Shown here: one piece after another, positions 34,597 through 44,207 of the stretch
How the letters are laid out: the number at the start of each line of letters is the position of its first letter
Numbering within the stretch: the stretch's first letter is position 1
Origin: Solimonas sp. SE-A11
GTDB taxonomy: Bacteria; Pseudomonadota; Gammaproteobacteria; Nevskiales; Nevskiaceae
Assembly: GCF_030345715.1 (NCBI RefSeq)
Contig: NZ_JAUASX010000020.1
Coordinates: 21,324 to 85,323 of the forward strand
Direction: 5' to 3'
DNA length: 64,000 nt
Notes under the pieces: model-generated
What the model saw: the letters and a program-made list of their open reading frames with translations, nothing else
Database searches by the model: none
What the model was told of the DNA's origin: nothing
Position numbers and translations under genes: made by a program

Positions 34597-35526
34597 GTGG
34601 CATTTGCATACCGTTTCGCCGGTAGGGCGCTGTTTAGCAGCGTCCCCCTGGTCGGCGTGTTGCCGCTCGCTGAGGGCAACCTTCTGGCTGGCCAGTCCAT
34701 TCAGGTGTCGATGGACCTGGGTGACTTGAGCGAAGCGGGCCCTGTCCGGTTTCGCTGGCGGGGCGGTTACGACCTGACCCTGCGGCTCCTGGGGTCCGAC
34801 TGGTTGTTTACCTCTGGCGACTGCAACCACTATCTGGTCAGCGCTGCGGGCGACCGTATCCGCTGTGCCGGAAATCCGGGGAGCTTCGAGTTCTCGGACG
34901 TGCTGGTGCGCCGCATCCTGCCCCGCATTCCGCTGCTGGTGGATGCCACGCTGGTGCACGCAGCCGCCATCGGTGATGCCACTGGCGGCATCCTGATGGC
35001 TGGGGCCTCCGGGGCGGGCAAGTCGACACTGTCCGCCGCCCTCTCCCATCGGGCTGGCTGGACCCTTCTCAGCGACGATCTCTCCGTACTGCGCTACGAG
35101 GAGGGACCACTCCTCTATCCGGCGGCCAGCGGCGTTTGTGTCTGGGGTGACTCGCAGCAGGCATTGGGATTGCCGGCGGAACGGTGCCGCTCCATGCCGG
35201 GCTATGACGGCAAGGTCTGGTTCGGTGCAGATGTGGGCGGCCGTCCGCCCGTTGTCGTGCCACTGCGGGCCTTCGTATCGCTGGCTCGCTCCGATGACTG
35301 CCACGCGCCGCGACTGCAGCCGCTTTCCTCCAGCGATGCCTTTATCGATGCAACGCGCCAGTTGATCCTGTTCGATCCTTCGGACCACGCGGCCAGCCGG
35401 TTGCCCGAGCATTTCGCGCGATTGGGCAGGATCATCGAGTCGGTCGCCTGCTATTCCCTGATATACCCCTCCAGTTACCGCGCGATCCAGGAGATCGATA
35501 GTTTGCTCAGGTCCCTGCTGCGCTAA
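34597..35526 (+). CDS. HPr kinase-related protein (lasso peptide kinase-like)
   Basis: 309 residues. P-loop GASGAGKST near residue 137 and SDDLSVL downstream match the HPrK/P catalytic domain. The N-terminal region (about 1-115) differs from classical HprK, as in the HPrK-related proteins of natural-product clusters. In paeninodin-type lasso clusters such a kinase phosphorylates the side chain of the C-terminal Ser; the precursor here ends ESSV. Start is a GTG 28 bases after the precursor stop, so the two are likely co-transcribed. Intact. Confidence 0.85.
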   Translation: MAFAYRFAGRALFSSVPLVGVLPLAEGNLLAGQSIQVSMDLGDLSEAGPVRFRWRGGYDLTLRLLGSDWLFTSGDCNHYLVSAAGDRIRCAGNPGSFEFSDVLVRRILPRIPLLVDATLVHAAAIGDATGGILMAGASGAGKSTLSAALSHRAGWTLLSDDLSVLRYEEGPLLYPAASGVCVWGDSQQALGLPAERCRSMPGYDGKVWFGADVGGRPPVVVPLRAFVSLARSDDCHAPRLQPLSSSDAFIDATRQLILFDPSDHAASRLPEHFARLGRIIESVACYSLIYPSSYRAIQEIDSLLRSLLR

Positions 35527-35630
35527 GCAGGAATCGGGCCGTCCTTCTCCTCCGGCCGGAGGAGGGAGGCGGGGCAGGGAGGGCCTATCGTGCAGTCAGA
35601 GCCCATCAGGGCCGAGCCGAGGAGAACCGC

Positions 35631-37109
35631 ATGTCAGACCAGCCCGCCTATTCCCGCAGCCGCCCCTGCCGTTTCACCGAGGTGCTGCGCTGGGATATTG
35701 AGACCGATGTCGCGGTGGTGGGCTTCGGCGCGGCGGGTGCCTGTGCTGCCCTGGAAGCGGTGCGCGCGGGAGCCAAGGTCGTGCTGCTGGAAACCACCTC
35801 CGGCAGCGGCGGCACCTCGGCGCTGTCCGGGGGCGAGATGTACGTCGGCGGCAGCGGCGGCACGCCGCAGCAGCAGGCGGCCGGATTCCATGACGACACC
35901 GAGGACCTTTATCGCTACCTGCTGATGGCGGGCGGTCCCGATGCGGACGCCGCCAAGGTGCGGCTCTACGCCGACAACAGCCTGGCGCACTTCGAGTGGA
36001 TGCAGGCGCAGGGGCTTGTCTACAAGAACAGTTTCATCCCGCAGCGCATCGTCGAGCCCTTCACCGATGACTGCCTGATCTGGAGCGGCAGCGAGGAGGC
36101 TTGGCCCTTCGCGGAGAGCGCCAAGCCTTGTCCTCGCGGGCACACCCCGCAATGGATGGGCCTGGGCGGCGGGCGCTACCTGATGGACCGGCTGGCGGAG
36201 CGCGTCGCCGAGACGGCGGTGGATGTGCGCTACGACACCCGTGCGGTCGCGCTGATCGTCGACGACTCCGGCCGCGTCCAGGGCCTGGTGCAGCGACGCG
36301 ACGGGCAGGACTCATTCTTGCGCGCCACGCGCGGCGTGGTGCTCTGCGCGGGCGGCTTCATCATGAACCAGGACCTGATGCGCCGGTACGCGCCGCAGTT
36401 GATGCGCGCCAACATGCCCATCGGCACGGTGGACGACGGCTCCGGCATCCTGCTCGGCCAGAGCGCGGGCGGCCATGCCATCCACATGGACCAGGGTTTC
36501 GTGACCCTGCCCTGGTATCCGCCTGAGCAGTTGATCAAGGGCATCTTCATCAACGCGCGTGGCCAGCGCTTCATCAACGAGGACTGCTACCACGGCCGTG
36601 TCGCGCAGCATGCGCTGCAGCAGGCCGGCGACCGCTTCTGGCTGCTTCTGGACCAGGAAATCTTTGCCGAGCCTGAATTCGGGCAGTTCGCCAAGATCAC
36701 GATCGGCGCCACCGGTGACAGCTGGCAGGAAGTGGAACGCGAGCTGGAGTTGCCGGAGGGCGCCCTGGTATCCACCGTGGACTTGTACAACCGCCACGCC
36801 GCGCAGGGACATGACCCACTGTTCCGCAAGGCGGCCCGGTGGCTGCGCCCGCTGACTCAGGGCCCCTTCGTCGCGCTGGATTGCCGTATCGACCATGCGG
36901 CCTACTTCAGTTTCACGCTGGGTGGCCTCGACACACTGCCGACGGGCGAGGTGATGGACGCCACGCGCCGGCCCGTGGCGGGGCTCTATGCCGCCGGGCG
37001 CACGGCCTGCGGCATGCCGCGCTGGGGTGCCGGCTACAGTTCCGGCATGTCGTTGGCCGACGCGACCTTCTTCGGGCGGCAGGCGGGGCTGACCGCCGCC
37101 CGCTGCTGA
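35631..37109 (+). CDS. FAD-dependent oxidoreductase (FAD_binding_2, ketosteroid-dehydrogenase-like)
   Basis: 492 residues. The dinucleotide motif is VVGFGAAGACAALEAVRAGA near residue 29, then the TSGSGGTSALSGGEMYVGG loop. CAGGFIMNQDLM and the C-terminal GLYAAGRTACGMPRWGAGYSSGMSLADA FAD-contact motif follow. This fits the fumarate reductase/3-ketosteroid dehydrogenase superfamily. CGAGGAGAAC precedes the ATG. It has no lasso role and lies between the kinase and transporter genes, so it probably inserted into the cluster or the cluster formed around it. Reaction unknown. Confidence 0.87.
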   Translation: MSDQPAYSRSRPCRFTEVLRWDIETDVAVVGFGAAGACAALEAVRAGAKVVLLETTSGSGGTSALSGGEMYVGGSGGTPQQQAAGFHDDTEDLYRYLLMAGGPDADAAKVRLYADNSLAHFEWMQAQGLVYKNSFIPQRIVEPFTDDCLIWSGSEEAWPFAESAKPCPRGHTPQWMGLGGGRYLMDRLAERVAETAVDVRYDTRAVALIVDDSGRVQGLVQRRDGQDSFLRATRGVVLCAGGFIMNQDLMRRYAPQLMRANMPIGTVDDGSGILLGQSAGGHAIHMDQGFVTLPWYPPEQLIKGIFINARGQRFINEDCYHGRVAQHALQQAGDRFWLLLDQEIFAEPEFGQFAKITIGATGDSWQEVERELELPEGALVSTVDLYNRHAAQGHDPLFRKAARWLRPLTQGPFVALDCRIDHAAYFSFTLGGLDTLPTGEVMDATRRPVAGLYAAGRTACGMPRWGAGYSSGMSLADATFFGRQAGLTAARC

Positions 37110-37214
37110 CCCCTATGGGCAGACCGGTGGCCAAGCCCTAAACTGCCGGACCCAACAAACTCCCAGACTCCTGGCCGCAGGAATCCCTGCCCGGCAGGCC
37201 CGCCTCAAAGGTTC

Positions 37215-39014
37215 ATGAGCATCCCGACTTCCGCCGAAGAGGCCCAGGAATCGCACCGGCGACCGCTGATCGCGCTGCTGCGTGAAATCCGGGACTTCGG
37301 GCGGCGCAGGGTCATGGTGGTCAGTGTGCTCATGCTGACAGTGGCGATACTGGAGGGCAGTGGCCTGATGCTGCTGGCGCCGATGCTGAGCCTGGTCGGC
37401 GTGGCGCCCGGGCCAGCGGCTACTGCGGGTCCCCTGCAGGCGATGCTCGGTAGCCTGGACCGGTCCCTTGCCTTGACCTGCATCCTCCTGGCGTATCTCG
37501 CGTTGATCGTGCTGTATTCAGGGCTGTCCTGGTGGCGTGACGTGGCTTCCACAGAGCTTCAGCAGGGTTTTGTCGATCACCTGCGCCTGCAGCTGTACCG
37601 TGGTATCGGTGAGGCCGAATGGTCCTTCCTGGCACGCACGCACAGCGCCGAACTCAGTCATGCATTGAACGTCGATCTTGGCCGTATCAGCGTGGGGCTC
37701 ACCTCCCTCTTGCAATTGCTGACCACGGCCGCGATGGCCGTCGCCTATCTGGTCATCGCCTTCAGCCTGTCTGTGCCGCTTACAGCCATGACCCTGGGCA
37801 TCGGTTGCGCGCTGCTGCTGCTCCTGCGGCGGAATCATCGCAATGCCCATGCAGGGGGCTATCGCCTGACCGCCGTCATGCAGAGGATGCATGGCGAGGT
37901 CAGTGAGTTCCTGGCCGGGCTCAAGTTGGTCAAGAGCAGCAACGTCGAGCGGGAGACCTTGCGGCGCTATGAGGGGCGTCTGCAAGCGGCGCGACGGGAG
38001 GCGGTGGATTTCACCCGCAAGCAGGCCATATCACGCAGCTTGCTGCGCATCGGAGGCGCCATGGCACTGGCGGCGCTGACCTATGTGGCTCTCGTGGTGA
38101 TCCTCATCCCACCCGCATCGATGCTGGTGTTGGTGTTCATATTTTCGCGCTTGATCCCCATGTTCTCGGCGATGCAGCAAACCTATGAGCGGCTGCTCTA
38201 CAGCCTGCCCGCCTACACGTCCTTTGTTGGGATGCGCCAGGCCTGTGCGGCGGCGGTCGAGCCCTCCGGCATCGATCCCGCTATGTCCTTCACGTCGGAG
38301 CTGCGGCTGGAGAACCTGCACTATCGCGCTGCTTCGGGGGAGGGAGACATTCTCCAGGCGATTACCCTGGTGTTGCCGTTCCGTCATACCGTGGCGCTGG
38401 TTGGACCATCCGGCGCCGGCAAGAGCACTTTGGCGGATATCATTGGCGGTCTTCTGGCTCCAACCTCAGGAAAGGTGCTGGTCGATGGCCGTGAACTGAT
38501 CGATCGCAGAGCCTGGCGCAGCCAGGTGGCCTATGTATCCCAGGACAGTTTCCTGCTCAATGCCAGCGTTCGAGAGAACCTGCTTTGGACGCATCCTGGA
38601 GCAACGGAGCCCCAACTATGGACGGTGCTCGAGCAGGCAGCGGCAGGCTTCGTGCGCGATCTGCCGCAGGGACTTGATACGGTACTCGGTGAGAGAGGAG
38701 TGCGCCTCTCGGGGGGCGAGCGCCAGCGCCTGGCAATTGCGCGCGCCTTGCTGCGGCAACCCCGTCTGCTGATCCTCGACGAGGCCACCAGCGCATTGGA
38801 TCGCGACAATGAACAGCGCATCCAGGATTCCATCGCCCGCCTGCATGGGCAACTGTCGATCCTGGTCATCGCGCATCGCATCGGCACGGTCAGGGATGCC
38901 GACTGCATCCATGTCCTTGAGGGCGGACGCATCCGTGAAAGCGGCAGCTTCGAACAGATGATGGCGAATGGGCCGGGCTACCTGGCCGGGCTCGCGGGAG
39001 CGCTCCATGCGTGA
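37215..39014 (+). CDS. ABC transporter with fused permease and ATPase (lasso peptide exporter D candidate)
   Basis: 599 residues. Six membrane helices within residues 30-310, then Walker A GPSGAGKST (near 396), signature LSGGERQR (near 497) and Walker B LLILDEAT (near 517). It lacks an N-terminal C39 peptidase domain, as lasso exporters do. It follows the flavoprotein gene and overlaps the glycosyltransferase start by eight bases, placing it in an operon with the glycosyltransferase and nucleotidyltransferase. An export function for the neighbouring peptide is inferred from position. Confidence 0.85.
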   Translation: MSIPTSAEEAQESHRRPLIALLREIRDFGRRRVMVVSVLMLTVAILEGSGLMLLAPMLSLVGVAPGPAATAGPLQAMLGSLDRSLALTCILLAYLALIVLYSGLSWWRDVASTELQQGFVDHLRLQLYRGIGEAEWSFLARTHSAELSHALNVDLGRISVGLTSLLQLLTTAAMAVAYLVIAFSLSVPLTAMTLGIGCALLLLLRRNHRNAHAGGYRLTAVMQRMHGEVSEFLAGLKLVKSSNVERETLRRYEGRLQAARREAVDFTRKQAISRSLLRIGGAMALAALTYVALVVILIPPASMLVLVFIFSRLIPMFSAMQQTYERLLYSLPAYTSFVGMRQACAAAVEPSGIDPAMSFTSELRLENLHYRAASGEGDILQAITLVLPFRHTVALVGPSGAGKSTLADIIGGLLAPTSGKVLVDGRELIDRRAWRSQVAYVSQDSFLLNASVRENLLWTHPGATEPQLWTVLEQAAAGFVRDLPQGLDTVLGERGVRLSGGERQRLAIARALLRQPRLLILDEATSALDRDNEQRIQDSIARLHGQLSILVIAHRIGTVRDADCIHVLEGGRIRESGSFEQMMANGPGYLAGLAGALHA

Positions 39015-39855
39015 AAGGCTGATAAAGCCGCTTGGCCGCTATTTCGCTGCCCACCCGAGGCTCAATCCTTGGGTTGCTCCATTCTTCAATGGCCTGGTGA
39101 AGGCGCAGCTGGGCGTGGTCAGGCTGGCTGACCGCATGCGTGCGGCTCATGGCGGCAATGACGCCTTGCTGGACCAGTTGACGCTGGTCATCAAGACCTT
39201 CGAGCGGCGCCCCTTGCTGCAGCAAATGCTGAGCAGCATCCGGCGCCACTATCCACGCATTCACATTGTCGTGGTCGATGACAGCTGTCATCCCGAGCCG
39301 ATCGACGGTGTCGAATACGTCACGCTGCCGTTTGACAGCGGCGTCTCGGCGGGACGCAATGCCGGGCTCGCCCGGGTGCGTACGCCCTACACCATGATCC
39401 TGGACGACGATTTTGTTTTCTATAGTGGCTCGGACCTGCTGAGATCGCTCAGGCGCATCGCCGCCGAGCCCCGCATCGACATCCTCGGAGGCATCGTCAT
39501 CACCCTGCCGATGATGGAGTGGAACGACTCCAGCCGGACTCCGATTTACAAGTCGCAAGCCATTGCGCCCAGCGGTGAACTTGGCGGACTGCCGCTGCGT
39601 GCCAAGGTGCCCAATTTCTTCATCGCCCGTACGGCAAGGCTGGCCCAGGTTGGCTGGGACGACCGCCTCAAGCGTCTCGACCACCTCGACTTCTTTACCC
39701 GCGCGGATGGCGTACTACGTACGGTTCTGGATCCCAGTCTGCGTTGCCTGCACCCCAAGTCCCTGTTCGACCGTCATTACCTCAGCTTCCGGCTGGACTA
39801 TGCGGCGGACAGCGAACTGCTGCGGAAGCGCTACCCGGGCGTGGAGACAGAGTGA
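39007..39855 (+). CDS. Family 2 glycosyltransferase
   Basis: 282 residues with a GT-A fold. TLVIKTFERRPLLQQMLSSI begins the domain at about residue 60, followed by VVVDDS, SAGRNAGLARVRTPY and DDDFVF (the metal-binding acidic motif). The acceptor part carries FFIARTARLAQVGWDD. The first about 50 residues are hydrophobic or basic and of unknown role. It transfers a sugar from a nucleotide-sugar, possibly to the peptide. It overlaps both neighbours in the operon (ATG inside the transporter end, stop GTGA with the next gene). Confidence 0.85.
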   Translation: MRERLIKPLGRYFAAHPRLNPWVAPFFNGLVKAQLGVVRLADRMRAAHGGNDALLDQLTLVIKTFERRPLLQQMLSSIRRHYPRIHIVVVDDSCHPEPIDGVEYVTLPFDSGVSAGRNAGLARVRTPYTMILDDDFVFYSGSDLLRSLRRIAAEPRIDILGGIVITLPMMEWNDSSRTPIYKSQAIAPSGELGGLPLRAKVPNFFIARTARLAQVGWDDRLKRLDHLDFFTRADGVLRTVLDPSLRCLHPKSLFDRHYLSFRLDYAADSELLRKRYPGVETE

Positions 39856-41057
39856 GCCTGGACCACAAGGCAGCCGCAGAGCCGGCACGTCGGCTGCTGG
39901 CGCAACTGGTGCGCAGCCGTTGGACGGCAGAGCGTCTGGACGAGGGTCTGCTGGCCGCCGTCAGGCCCATGGATTTCTTCCAGGCCCTGCGCCTGCATGG
40001 CTTGGCAGGCTTGATGGAGCTGCGGCATCGGCAGCAGATGCTGCAGTTGCCGCAGGATTTGTATGCGCAGGTAGCGGAGATTCGGCGGCGAGGCACCTTC
40101 CAGGCCTTGCAGCAGGCCGGTGCTTGCCTGGAGGTAGCCGGCGCGCTGGAGCAATCAGGCATCCCTGTGCTCCCTCTCAAGGGGGTGGCGCTCTCCTGGC
40201 TGCTGTATCGCGATATCGGCGCACGCCAAAGCGGCGATATCGACATGATGGTCGATACGGATCATGTCCTGCCTGCCATCGAGATCATCCTGCGTCTGGG
40301 CTATTCGCCTGCCACGTCACTGCCACAGCGCTCGTTGCACTGGCGCGAGTGGATGCGTAGCGTGCATCACATCAACTTCGTTCATCCGCGTGGGTTATAC
40401 CTGGAGTTGCACTGGCGCACCGATCCGCTGAAGGGAACGTCCCTGCCGAGGCTGGCCTCCCTGCTGCCGCAGCTAGGGCGTATCGATGAAGGTCCCTTGC
40501 GCGGTCTGCGGCAACTCCCTGCGGTGCTGCAGCAGCGATCCCTCGCCAGCCACGCCTGTCGCTCACGGTGCATGCGCTGGAAATGGGGCTATGACCTGTT
40601 GGAAATCGTGAGTGTCCAGCAAGGCGGCGCCTCGCCCTGGAGATCCGGCCTCGCCCTGGAGCAGGATTCGTACACCCGGCACACGCTGGCTGTCATGGCG
40701 GCGCAGCTGGAAGCGGATTCGGGGCCGAGGCCTCTATCGGTCAGACTGACCAGCCGCGCCGCGACGGTGGAGCAGCGCGAATGGATGAGCAACAAGCCGG
40801 ATGGGCGGCAGCGCACTTTCGTTGACGGCCTGCTGCTGCATGCTGGTGCCTGTGCAGCCCTGGCGGGGTGGCCGGAACGCTGGGAGTACTTCCGCTGGGT
40901 GGTTACGCGCACATCGCCGGAGGTCGGTGAGCACGCATATTCACTGGCCGCGCATGCCCCCTGGCTCGCGCCGTTGCTGCGCATATTGCCGCCACTGCGA
41001 CGCGTCGGGCGCAGGCTGGCGAAGCCATGGCGCGGGCGAGGAACTCGTATCCCTTAG
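39852..41057 (+). CDS. Nucleotidyltransferase family protein (NTP_transf_5-type)
   Basis: 401 residues from GTG, which overlaps the glycosyltransferase stop. The motif LKGVALSWLLYRDIGARQSGDIDMMVD gives the GS/D-x-D catalytic pattern of the stand-alone nucleotidyltransferase family. Much of the rest is helical. Homologues (often called S or N) occur with HPrK-related kinases in lasso clusters and may modify the phosphorylated tail. Intact and coupled. It is the last gene of the plus-strand cluster and is convergent with the protease genes. Confidence 0.83.
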   Translation: MSLDHKAAAEPARRLLAQLVRSRWTAERLDEGLLAAVRPMDFFQALRLHGLAGLMELRHRQQMLQLPQDLYAQVAEIRRRGTFQALQQAGACLEVAGALEQSGIPVLPLKGVALSWLLYRDIGARQSGDIDMMVDTDHVLPAIEIILRLGYSPATSLPQRSLHWREWMRSVHHINFVHPRGLYLELHWRTDPLKGTSLPRLASLLPQLGRIDEGPLRGLRQLPAVLQQRSLASHACRSRCMRWKWGYDLLEIVSVQQGGASPWRSGLALEQDSYTRHTLAVMAAQLEADSGPRPLSVRLTSRAATVEQREWMSNKPDGRQRTFVDGLLLHAGACAALAGWPERWEYFRWVVTRTSPEVGEHAYSLAAHAPWLAPLLRILPPLRRVGRRLAKPWRGRGTRIP

Positions 41058-41101
41058 CAGGCCCTCCGGGCTTGCATGCCATTCAGTACGAAGCGCCGGG
41101 A

Positions 41102-42562
41102 TTAGCGCCGCCGCTGCAGCAGCCCAAGCCCCACTAGTGCCGCCAGCAGGAATATTGGCAGCGCTCCACCGCCGCTGCCTCCACCTGAAGTGTCGGTGAA
41201 AGGATCGACGGTCGATGGTGCCGGATTGGTGCCGCCGCGACCGACGAGCGAGATCGTGCCGGTGTTGTCCGGGTCGAGCGCGCTCTTCAGTGAATTGCCG
41301 AGAGCCTTTGCATCGCCGCCGGTCCATGAGAGGTCCAGCCGCCCGAAATAATCGGAACCCGTATTGGGCTTGTCACCGTCGCATCTGGCCGAGCCGCCGG
41401 ACAGGGTGCCGACGATCTGTCCATCCTGGTTCCACAGCGCGGCCCCGGACGATCCGGCTTCCGTGGTGCCTTTGTTCCAGCTCACTTTCCAGGCATCCAC
41501 CGTGAAGCAGTTTTTGCTGCGGTCGCATATCTCCATGTCAGCCTGCTTCTGTGGGCTGCTCGAATAGATGCTGATCTTCTTGTCGTCGCCGCTGGGGTGA
41601 TGGATCGCTGCCCCCGAACTGGGAGCGGTCCCGCTGGCATCCCAGCCCGCGAAATAGGGATTGAAATCGGAGGCCGAGTTGCCGTTCTCGCTGGAGAGCA
41701 GACGCAATAGCGCGAAATCCGAAGTGGTGCTGCGGGAGACCACTTCGGCAACGGCAAGGTTTTGACCGACAGACCCTTCGGTGCCGCTACCGCAGCCGCT
41801 ACGATTGACGTTGAAGTAGGCGCGGATGCTGGACGGCGAGGATTGCTGATCGAATCGGCAGTGATTCGCCGTAAGGACGTAGGGCGTCCCGTCGCGGCGC
41901 ACGTTGTCGACCAGCGTACCCGTGCAGACCGCGCTGTTGCCGATGGTCAGCAGCACTACCGAACGCACCTGCGAAAGCCAGGGATTGGCGGTGGTGCAGG
42001 CGACATCGATATTGCAGGCTCCGCTGCCCTGCTTGTTGAAATAACCCTTGGCGGTGCCAGGCATGTTGAAGGCGCGATAGCCATGCTGTGCCTCGGCAAT
42101 GCGCAGCGACGCATGCCCCTTTTCTGCTGCCGGTAGTCGCAGCTCCAGCAATGCATGGCTGCCGCGCACCAGGGGTAACCACAGCGTGCCGCTACTGTCG
42201 GCGCCAAAAGGACCCTGAATGTCGCCACTGTCCTCGCCGATCCAGCGCAACTCGCTGCCGGCCGGCAGATGCAGGTCTTCCAGGCGCAGGGACAGCGACT
42301 CCGCGCCGTTGGAGTCGATACCCAGGCGCCAGCGCGCTTGGGAAGCGGCCGGTTGGTCCCAGATACCATCGCTCAAGCGCAGGTCGGTTGCCTGCGGCAC
42401 GGCGTAGCGCAGGGGGTCTTGCTTGGCATCCTCCGTGGCCTCTTGCACCTGCACAATCGAAAGCACGTGGCGTGGCGGTGCTTCCGTTGCCAGGGCGGGC
42501 AGGGATAGGAGCAGGCCAATCATCAGCATGCCCGGCAGAAGGGCGTGGCGGCGCAGGGTCAT
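41102..42562 (-). CDS. Trypsin-like serine protease with GlyGly-CTERM sorting tail
   Basis: 486 residues. Signal peptide (ALLPGMLMIGLLLSLPALA), a pro/N-terminal beta domain, then the protease: LTANHC (His), TTSDFALLRL (Asp), AGSSGAALWNQ (Ser), in order. The C-terminus SGGGSGGGALPIFLLAALVGLGLLQRRR has the Gly-rich segment, hydrophobic helix and Arg tail of GlyGly-CTERM proteins, which are processed by rhombosortase. It is a lysyl-endopeptidase-like, surface-processed enzyme. Paralogue of the next gene; both are on the minus strand. Confidence 0.9.
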   Translation of the reverse strand: MTLRRHALLPGMLMIGLLLSLPALATEAPPRHVLSIVQVQEATEDAKQDPLRYAVPQATDLRLSDGIWDQPAASQARWRLGIDSNGAESLSLRLEDLHLPAGSELRWIGEDSGDIQGPFGADSSGTLWLPLVRGSHALLELRLPAAEKGHASLRIAEAQHGYRAFNMPGTAKGYFNKQGSGACNIDVACTTANPWLSQVRSVVLLTIGNSAVCTGTLVDNVRRDGTPYVLTANHCRFDQQSSPSSIRAYFNVNRSGCGSGTEGSVGQNLAVAEVVSRSTTSDFALLRLLSSENGNSASDFNPYFAGWDASGTAPSSGAAIHHPSGDDKKISIYSSSPQKQADMEICDRSKNCFTVDAWKVSWNKGTTEAGSSGAALWNQDGQIVGTLSGGSARCDGDKPNTGSDYFGRLDLSWTGGDAKALGNSLKSALDPDNTGTISLVGRGGTNPAPSTVDPFTDTSGGGSGGGALPIFLLAALVGLGLLQRRR

Positions 42563-42636
42563 GGTCGGTACAGGGCAGGGAGGGGCCGAGGCTGCACTAT
42601 AGCCGCAGCCCACCCCGGTCTGTGAACCCGCTTGTA

Positions 42637-44100
42637 TCAGAGTGTGTGTCGGGGTGTACGCCGGCGCAGCGCCGCCAGAAGCAGGGCCGGCAGCAACAGC
42701 GCCCCGCCGGCTGCGCCCCCGCCGCCCCCGCCTCCGCTGCTGCCGCCGCTGGAGCTGCCTCCCGAGGAGGAGCCGACGGTGCCAGGCGATCCACCCGCAT
42801 CCTTTCCGTCCAGAGTCAGGGCCCCGGTGCCGGAGGGGTCGAGATGCGCCTTGAGCTGGCCGCTGCTGGCGCTGTTCGCCGTCCAGGCGCGCTCGAAGCG
42901 TGCGTAGATGTCGCTGCCGCTGGGATTGCTGCAGCTCGACGAACCACCCGACAGCGTGCCCACCAGGCGGTGGCTCTGGTTCCACAGGCCGCTGCCGGAA
43001 GACCCCGGCTCCGTCACGCCGCGGGCCCAGCGCACCTGCCAGCCGTCCACGCGGAAGGTATCGATCTGGGCATTCTCGATGGCCTGCAGGCTACTGCTGA
43101 AGGTGCTGATCTTCTTGTCGTCGCCGCCAGGGTGATGGATGCCCACGCCGCTGCTTGCGGCATTGCCGCTACGCGCATCCCAGCCGCTGTAGTGGACGCC
43201 GTAGGAGGACGGTGGCTTGGACGCCAGTTCGAACAGCGTGAAGTCCGACTCGCTGTCGCGTGCCAGGAAGCGCCCGCCGGCGATCACCTGGTTGATCGGG
43301 CCGTCGGCGGTCGCGCCGCAGCTGGCCTTCTGCACGTTGAAGTAGACGCTGACATCCGACATCCGCGTGGATGAAGTGATGCCGCAGTGGTTCGCGGTCA
43401 GCACCAGGGCGCGGTCGTTCTGCGCCGTGTTGTTGACCATCACGCCGGAGCAGGTGACCAGGGTGGTCCCGATCAGGATGCGGTTGACGCGGGTGTAGAC
43501 CACGGCCGAACGGATCTCGCTGCGCCAGCCATTGCCGTCGGAGCAGGCCACGTCGATATGGCAATTGCCCTGCGAGTCGCCGATGGCGCCCTTGGACTGC
43601 AGCCCGGCGCTGCCCAGCGCGCGGAAGCCGTGGAAGGCTTCGGCGATGTGCAGGCGGAACGCATCGCGTCCCGCCGCCGGCATGCGTGCCTCGAGCACCG
43701 CTTCGGCATCGCGCACGATCGGCAGCAGCAGCTCGCCGTTGCCGCGGAAGGGGCCTTGCACGTCGCGCCCATCGGCGGACGAGAACCAGAGCTCGCCGCC
43801 CTCCGGCAGTTGCAGCTGCTCCAGGCGGGCACTGAGGTTCAGCGCGCCGTCGGAAGCCAACCGCAGGCGCCAGCGCGCGGTGCCGAGAGAGGGCTCGTCC
43901 CAGGCGCCATCCTGTTCGGTCAGCGACAGCGGTACGCCCGTGGCGAAGGACAGCGGGGCGCTGCGCAGCACCTCGGCAGTGGCCGGACGCAGGCCGGCGG
44001 GGAGCCACTGGAGCGGCACATCCCCCAGGGCCGCCGCAGCGGGCGCGGTGAAGCTGGAGAGGCCCAGGCAGAGGGCAAGACAGACGGCAGGCAGACGCAT
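42637..44100 (-). CDS. Trypsin-like serine protease with GlyGly-CTERM sorting tail, paralogue
   Basis: 487 residues: signal peptide, N-terminal domain, LTANHC (His), SESDFTLFEL (Asp) and PGSSGSGLWNQ (Ser). The C-terminal linker of Gly/Ser (SSGGSSSGGSSGGGGGGG) leads to a hydrophobic helix and an Arg-rich end, again GlyGly-CTERM. It lies 74 bases upstream of the paralogue at 41102 and shares its length and block order, so a tandem duplication is likely. Secreted, membrane-retained until rhombosortase cleavage. Confidence 0.9.
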   Translation of the reverse strand: MRLPAVCLALCLGLSSFTAPAAAALGDVPLQWLPAGLRPATAEVLRSAPLSFATGVPLSLTEQDGAWDEPSLGTARWRLRLASDGALNLSARLEQLQLPEGGELWFSSADGRDVQGPFRGNGELLLPIVRDAEAVLEARMPAAGRDAFRLHIAEAFHGFRALGSAGLQSKGAIGDSQGNCHIDVACSDGNGWRSEIRSAVVYTRVNRILIGTTLVTCSGVMVNNTAQNDRALVLTANHCGITSSTRMSDVSVYFNVQKASCGATADGPINQVIAGGRFLARDSESDFTLFELASKPPSSYGVHYSGWDARSGNAASSGVGIHHPGGDDKKISTFSSSLQAIENAQIDTFRVDGWQVRWARGVTEPGSSGSGLWNQSHRLVGTLSGGSSSCSNPSGSDIYARFERAWTANSASSGQLKAHLDPSGTGALTLDGKDAGGSPGTVGSSSGGSSSGGSSGGGGGGGAAGGALLLPALLLAALRRRTPRHTL

Positions 44101-44207
44101 GGAAGATTCCCCCTACGAGTGCCTGCACTATATCGAAGCACCCCGAAGCCGAGGGTTCTCCCGACGGGAAAAAGCCGCCGTTCGGCTGCCCCGGTTAGGG
44201 GGTATCT

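Noticed and set aside
35526..35631. B2 leader peptidase hidden in gaps of the peptide cluster
   Set aside because: The gaps are too short for a domain of about 130-150 residues and no Cys-His-Asp pattern of that family appears in any frame nearby.
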